Shown: positions 7,245-10,958 of the stretch, piece by piece
How positions within the stretch are numbered: position 1 is the stretch's first letter
Layout: each line of letters starts with the position of its first letter
Source: Jimgerdemannia flammicorona
Lineage: Eukaryota; Mucoromycota; Endogonomycetes; Endogonales; Endogonaceae
Reading direction: 5' to 3'
DNA: 10,958 nt
NCBI GenBank assembly: GCA_003990745.1
Contig: RBNI01006809.1
Location: forward strand, 1-10,958
Position numbers and translations under genes: made by a program
Notes under the pieces: model-generated
What the model was told of the DNA's origin: nothing
Seen by the model: only the letters and a program-made list of their open reading frames with translations
Database searches by the model: none

Positions 7245-8502
7245 CTACAATTTGTACACAAAAGAATACATATCCACACCCCACCCTCGGGAGAACAAAA
7301 AAGATAACGCAATAAAAATTCTGTAGCTGCGGTTGCTCATACTTCTCTGCCCGGACGTCTGGAACACGACGAAAAGGGCATTTACAAATATAAAATTCCT
7401 ATGACTAATTGATTCAGATCCATTTGTATCTGTCGGAGGTCGATCGATGACATAATGGGCAAGATTCTTTGATCCAGCTAAATGGAGACGAGAACGGTCC
7501 CTCTCGTTTTCGGCCTTGGCCATAACCATTGAGCAATGTTTATCGCCTCGGATACAGCGTCGGCAACCCAAGGGAGAAAATGGGCGGCACTTCTTCTTGT
7601 CGATCCTGCACCCGTCACACGACGTCCCGGGCGTGTTCCTCAGTATCTCGGAGGCATGTATTTCACATCGTTTTTTCTTTTGCTTCCTTCTCCGCAAAAA
7701 TTCAGGACAGTCTTCATCTTGCACGGGTTTTTGGGACGCTCTGGGAGGCGAAAGCTGCAGTTGGTTCTGGCGTGGCGTTGGCGCGCGAAGAATCTTCGGG
7801 CGAGGCGGCACGCCGTGGTTGCGTGACGTTGACCCACGAAAAAGCTTTGGACGAGGCGGCGTGCGGCGGTTGCATGGCGTTGGCGTCCGAAGAACCTTTG
7901 GACGAAGTAGCAAGCGATGGTTGTGTGGTGTTGACGTACGAGAAACTTTCGGATGAGGTGGCAAGCGGCGGTTGTATGGCGTCGGTGTATATGGAACCCT
8001 CAGAGGACGAATCGCGCGCGCTTGTGCTCTCGTCGATAGTATTATCGTTTGTTGCCACAGGGGAAGCGACCAGAGTATAGAGCTCGAAAAGGGACTCGGT
8101 GTCGAGATCTGAAGAGAATCTTTCATTGTCAGAAGATTCGATGTCAAGGTCCCTCTGGTCGAACGGAGCGAGATAGAATTGTGATTGACAGGACGTTTGA
8201 GAGATTTGTGCCACATATGCATCAAGTGGATCGGATTCGTAAAAGGGGGGATAGTCATCAGAGTAGTATGTGCTTTGTGTTGGGTTAGCTACAGAAGAAG
8301 GGAACTGATATCCATAGGTTTGAAGCAAAGAATGATCCGAAAATTCAGGGGAAGAGAGAAGAAAGCCATCAATACCGGGAACATTCCAAATCGCGGGTAA
8401 AGGGCGGTCGGAATCATTCAGATATGAGGATGAGGGTTGAATTATTTGTTCAAAAAGGCCCTTCTTCCGACCAAATGTTGGCCAGGAAGATGGCCTCGAA
8501 TT
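7245..8502 (-). CDS. Zn(II)2Cys6 transcription-factor-like gene, copy B (two frames; intron or frameshift between)
   Basis: The minus frame is open from after a TAG at 8505-8503 to a TGA at 7714: FEQIIQPSSS, PAIWNVPGIDGF, LLQTYGYQFPSS, YYSDDYPPFYESD, DLDIES, SLFELY, DESTSARDSSSEG, then five 17-residue repeats such as QPPHAASSKAFSWVNVT. The part before the repeats is acidic, Ser/Tyr/Pro-rich and fits an activation domain. The zinc cluster lies one frame over: PGTSCDGCRIDKKKC then GCRRCIRGDKHC, six Cys at 7533-7619, spacing C-X2-C-X6-C-X7-C-X2-C-X6-C, with the basic stretch RRRKQKKKR upstream. A 91-nt intron at 7737-7647 (GT...AG) would join the frames, but its donor GTCCCA is weak; a frameshift is the other reading. 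The zinc frame stays open to 7245, beyond where copy A stops, and that tail looks like former 3' UTR. No ATG starts the N-terminal frame. Likely a nuclear DNA-binding regulator if expressed. Confidence 0.5.
7770..8030. repeat. 51-bp coding minisatellite, copy B (four exact units plus one degenerate)
   Basis: Units at 7770-7820, 7821-7871, 7872-7922 and 7923-7973 are each exactly 51 bp; a diverged fifth unit runs on from 7974. Same family as 4860-5683. Here no unit breaks the frame, and the repeats continue the acidic N-terminal frame, which suggests QPPxAASSxxFSWxNxT is the original coding register. Confidence 0.95.
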
Positions 8503-8780
8503 CTAATGAAATGGAAGTGAATACCTCCAAGGAAAAAGAGAAACTTGTGGCTGAAGTGATGGATATGCGGGTTGAATTACTTGTTCAAAACGCCCCCCTT
8601 CCGTCTAGCCCGGAAAGGTGGCGAATGGAAAAGGAAGTGAATGCCTCCGGGGGAAAGCAGCTGAGGTTGTGGATATGCGGATTGAATTACTTTATCAAAA
8701 AGGCACCATCGTCCGACCTAAAGTCGGCTGGGAAGGTGCCTTGAATTCTAATGGAGAGGAGGTGAATGTCGACCAAACAA
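8421..8780 (+). repeat. three tandem modules of 110-140 bp with an open plus-strand reading
   Basis: Modules at about 8421-8560, 8561-8670 and 8671-8780. Plus-strand reading from ATG 8424: MRMRVELFVQKGPSSDQM, ARKMASNSNEMEVNTSKEKE, LVAEVMDMRVELLVQNAP, MEKEVNASGGK; after a slip near 8660 it goes on as AEVVDMRIELLYQKGT and ALNSNGEEVN, to a stop at 8821. The heptad-like (V/M)DMRVELLVQ segment repeats three times. The minus strand is also partly open and reads FEQVIQPAYP-type peptides that resemble the N-terminus of the zinc-cluster gene, so the modules may be duplicated 5' sequence of that gene rather than a separate plus-strand gene. Confidence 0.6.
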
Positions 8781-8842
8781 TGACTGGGAAGTTCTCGCCT
8801 TATACCGATTTTAGGTTCTGACTGTGGTCGGCCCCGTCAAGC

Positions 8843-9050
8843 TTAACTCGGAAACTTCCTGTATCGGTCCCGATGAAGGTTAGTCTGGATCCTGTCACAC
8901 TATATGCATACCACACTGTATGCAACCAAAAAGGCCTTCGATGGTAGCTTTTTTTGGGTTGCAGCCCGTCATGGTTGTCACACCATATGCCCTAAATAAA
9001 AGCGACTGGACATTCAACCTCCTTCATCACCACACGCCACACGGAAACAA
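8843..9050 (+). repeat. dispersed repeat, copy beside duplicate B, with possible promoter elements
   Basis: Holds GAAACTTCC with TATCGGTCCCGATGAAGGTT (8851-8881), GTCACACTATATGCAT (8894-8909), GTCACACCATATGC (8977-8990), then TAAATAAAAG and GCGACTGGACATTCAACC (9002). The last two blocks are also at 287-309. An AT-rich box about 25 bases ahead of a conserved ACATTCAACC suggests a promoter carried by the repeat, which is inference. Confidence 0.7.
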
Positions 9051-9061
9051 TGTTTACCTGT

Positions 9062-9120
9062 ACTGAAACCGTACACCGTACACCGACTGAACCAGTACAC
9101 CGTACTGAACCAGTACACCT
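9062..9120. repeat. 18-bp direct repeats
   Basis: ACTGAACCAGTACACCGT at 9086-9103 is repeated at 9104-9120, with a variant carrying doubled GTACACC at 9062-9085. It lies between the dispersed repeat and the TATA box. Confidence 0.85.
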
Positions 9121-9175
9121 GCAATAAATAGCATTCTATAATTAGCCACATAGCAACCAGATAGCAACCAACCTG

Positions 9176-9184
9176 TATAAAATA
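9176..9184 (+). promoter_or_regulatory. TATA box candidate TATAAAATA
   Basis: A strong TATA match followed by CCCCAGAGACAAG and an AATAAA at about 9202. The order TATA then AATAAA within about 30 bases, followed by a long non-coding leader, resembles the U3/R part of an LTR. It is the only clear TATA box upstream of the gene at 10142, but nearly 1 kb away. Confidence 0.4.
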
Positions 9185-9269
9185 CCCCAGAGACAAGAGT
9201 GAATAAACCTCAGTCCGAAAAGTCAAAGAAAAGCAGAAAGCTTCCTTTTCCACTCCGGTCCCCTTTCCG

Positions 9270-9960
9270 ATACAAAGCTTGAAGATTTGCCGCCAAAGTT
9301 CGAGTGAAGAACTTCGCCGCCTTTTGAAGAGAAACCCGCCGCTTAAGGAAAAAGCCGCCATTTTTGAGAAGTCCGCCTGCATTCCAACACAAACCAGTCT
9401 ATTTGACGCAACTTCGCAGTGAAGCCAGTCTCTTTTGACGTAACTCCGCGCAAACGAAGCCAGTCTTTGACGTAACTTTGAGGAATCCGCTATATTTTGG
9501 TACGCTTGCCAGACAAAGCCAGAAGCCCGCCGATTCAGGAAGAATCCGCGCCCTCCGAGTTATTCGAGTTATCCGCCATATCTAAGAAGTCCGCCGATTC
9601 AGGAGAATCCGCGCCAAACCGAGTTATCCGAGTTATCCGCGTCAACCAAGTATCCGCTTATTAAGGAATTCCGCCAAATTCGCCGCGCTACGCCAAAGAC
9701 CGTCACGCCAGAAATCGCATACTTTTGGAGATCGTCGCGCTACACAGAAATCGTTCGCCACTCAAGAAGGAAACCGCTAAATTCCCAGACCGTCCCGCAT
9801 AAGGAAGTCGCTCGCGCTACACAAGATCGTCACGCAGAAATCGTGTACATAAGGAACCCATCACACCACACAAAGACCGTCATACGAAATCGCCGCTACA
9901 CCCAAGAACCCGTCCCAAAAAGGAAATCGACCGCATTATCCAGATTTGACTATTATACCG
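9270..9960. repeat. nested short repeats, about 700 bp, non-coding
   Basis: Three successive motif families. CCAGTCT-(n)-TTTGACG(T/C)AACT occurs at about 9394, 9425 and 9460. A 50-bp unit (CCGCCGATTCAGGA...GAGTTATCCGC) occurs at 9527-9576 and 9591-9640. CGCTACRC, AGAAATCG and GACCGTC motifs are scattered over about 9690-9905. Stops occur in all plus frames, so it is not coding. It could be an LTR, a long 5' leader of the gene at 10142, or decayed minisatellite. Confidence 0.75.
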
Positions 9961-10023
9961 CTAAACACCAACAAGGATACCAGGAATCTCAGAACATTTT
10001 GTTGCTTTTTAACAAAGTAACTG

Positions 10024-10032
10024 GGGGCTCAA
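10024..10032 (+). other. possible retroelement primer-binding-site-like sequence TGGGGGCTC
   Basis: TGGGGGCTC, preceded by AACAAAGTAAC. The nine bases equal the start of the classic tRNA-Pro primer-binding site of vertebrate retroviruses, but the next bases (AAGCC) do not continue that match. Fungal tRNA ends may differ. Weak on its own. Confidence 0.2.
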
Positions 10033-10141
10033 GCCAAACTACATAGCCGCCCAACCTTGTAATTTGCCTCTATTGAGCCGGCACGTTACAATACGTTTAC
10101 ATCTTAACCCAACGCGTTCCCGTTCTTTCAGCCAATCCAAC

Positions 10142-10648
10142 ATGGGCAACATATGCTCTCGTCGTCATGCTTCAAAACTTTGGTCCCGCGCCCCTCAAGA
10201 AGAAAAGGTGTCTCGCCTAAGCCCTATGATGGAAGTGTACGGTGTGTTCATTGCGCGCTTCATCCAGATGATCCACGATCAAATCCTGTTGAAGAACCGA
10301 AAACTCAGCTTCGTGGTCCTTGACTTGCGGTTCCCGAACTCAGATCCGGAGAGGCTGGTGGCGGTCACGGCAAGCCTCGCGGACAGTAGGAACCAAAATG
10401 AGATGCTGAAGAAGCTCAAACCCGTGGAGCGCAGCGCCTGCGAACGCCTGAGCTGGGCCATTTTCTTTGATTTTGTTGAAGAACCCTTTCAAGTCGAAGA
10501 AGAGTTGGAAAGATTCAGGTTAGAGCTGGTATCAAAGGTTAATAGGGGCCGACTCAGTGTTGACCACATCGTTACAAATGCGAATCCCTCGAAGGACCCC
10601 GATATGCGCTTGATTCGCTTTCAGCTCAAATTCCTCGACTTTAAATAG
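10142..10648 (+). CDS. 168-aa protein with N-myristoylation signal, unknown family
   Basis: The start is ATG 10142 in an excellent context (AACATGGG); the frame is open further upstream but without an ATG. The product begins MGNICSRRHASKLWSR: Gly2 and Ser6 fit the N-myristoyltransferase consensus, Cys5 is a likely palmitoylation site, and nearby Arg/Lys would help bind acidic membrane. This predicts attachment to the inner face of a membrane. The body (about residues 25-168) has a mixed hydrophobic/charged pattern without transmembrane segments: MEVYGVFIARFIQMIHDQIL, LSFVVLDLRFPNSDPERLVA, WAIFFDFVEEPFQVEEELER and a C-terminal RLIRFQLKFLDFK. It looks like a small alpha/beta domain; I do not recognise a family. 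Single exon, balanced base use, no repeats, and the best-formed gene in the window. A CAG at the end of TTCTTTCAG (10123-10131) could be a 3' splice site in a 5' UTR intron. Confidence 0.75.
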   Translation: MGNICSRRHASKLWSRAPQEEKVSRLSPMMEVYGVFIARFIQMIHDQILLKNRKLSFVVLDLRFPNSDPERLVAVTASLADSRNQNEMLKKLKPVERSACERLSWAIFFDFVEEPFQVEEELERFRLELVSKVNRGRLSVDHIVTNANPSKDPDMRLIRFQLKFLDFK

Positions 10649-10958
10649 CCAATCCAGTTATTGTATAAACGGAATCATGAACAATTCACATTATGCTAAT
10701 ATGTCTATGCTTGTATTCGTACCATTCGACGATCCCGCCCTAGCGCAGGATCGTTGACTGTGAGGTAGAAGGTGCGCAGTTATGCCATGAATCTCTATGT
10801 CTCTATGCTCTCACTGGAAACGCCATATGCCAAGGATATGTAAAACCAGAATTTTCTTTCACAATATATATTTATGTCATTACAAGAGGACCAAGAACAC
10901 TTTACTGTAAGGAAGACAGCGGTGGGAATATTGAAAGCTGGTATATAGATTTTTTTTT
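10649..10958. other. 3' flank without a recognised gene
   Basis: Likely holds the 3' end of the preceding gene's transcript. There is no canonical AATAAA; TATAAA lies about 15 bases after the stop. The pair CGATCCCGCCCTAGCGCAGGATCG (10730-10754) could form a hairpin with CGATCC/GGATCG arms. The window ends in a T run. Confidence 0.5.

Larger units (their letters stand above)
7078..8930. repeat. segmental duplication, copy B
   Basis: Colinear partner of 4300-6520, in the same orientation and about 2.8 kb downstream. Differences from copy A include an insertion of about 40 bp near 7255-7310, a shorter 51-bp array (four units plus a degenerate end) and a better-kept set of upstream modules. The coding parts differ enough (for example KTDKKKC against RIDKKKC) that the duplication is not recent. 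Confidence 0.85.

Noticed and set aside
9014..9392. Minus-strand ORFs at 9014-9392
   Set aside because: They read through 18-bp repeats and the TATA/AATAAA region, giving YWFSTVYWFS-type repeats with no family resemblance.
9843..10046. 67-codon plus-strand ORF ahead of the myristoylated protein
   Set aside because: Starts at a non-ATG codon inside the nested-repeat region and is basic low complexity; not supported as a gene.
10142..10648. Retroviral-type Gag, because of the MG start after a primer-site-like sequence
   Set aside because: Only 168 residues, no zinc knuckle, no protease or polymerase after it, and a clear stop followed by ordinary flank.

Overview
The window looks like gene-poor, repeat-rich nuclear DNA of a fungus. 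The main evidence is two copies of a Zn(II)2Cys6 binuclear cluster (a fungal type of DNA-binding domain) and short introns of the GTATGT...CAG kind between leucine-rich-repeat exons. Long poly(A)/poly(T) runs, minisatellites and duplicated, decaying genes fit a large, transposon-loaded genome. I cannot name the species. An early-diverging fungus is possible, but that is a guess.

Layout. Positions 1-800 hold poly(A)-associated repeats and a relic of a dispersed repeat that recurs at 6361-6520 and 8843-9050. Positions 800-2040 are AT-rich with no gene seen. Positions 2053-2733 (minus strand) hold a degraded series of leucine-rich-repeat exons, one repeat per exon. Positions 2800-4290 hold no convincing gene, but 4152-4212 has an A10G10 purine tract followed by a TGTTGTGG/CCACAACA inverted pair, like the edge of a retroelement LTR.

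The core is a tandem segmental duplication: copy A at about 4300-6520 and copy B at about 7078-8930, separated by about 550 bases of unrelated sequence. Each copy carries a plus-strand KH-domain-like remnant (stop-broken in B) and, converging on it, a minus-strand gene. That gene has an acidic, Tyr/Ser-rich N-terminal part, a 51-bp tandem array encoding 17-residue units, and a C-terminal Zn2Cys6 cluster. Copy A has 16 array units and several frameshifts. Copy B has four exact units plus a degenerate one. The 51-bp consensus has no stop in any of the six frames, so frame slips inside the array stay open; in copy A one reading passes through three frames of the same repeat. All six zinc ligands survive in both copies. 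Neither copy has an ATG for its N-terminal part, so the start is spliced in, non-AUG, or lost.

Positions 8421-8780 hold three copies of a 110-140 bp module, open on the plus strand over most of its length. Positions 9000-10030 are promoter- or LTR-like, with a TATAAAATA box followed by about 700 bp of nested short repeats. The best intact gene is the single-exon ORF at 10142-10648 (plus, 168 aa), which begins MGNICSRR, a textbook N-myristoylation and probable palmitoylation signal. I do not recognise its family.
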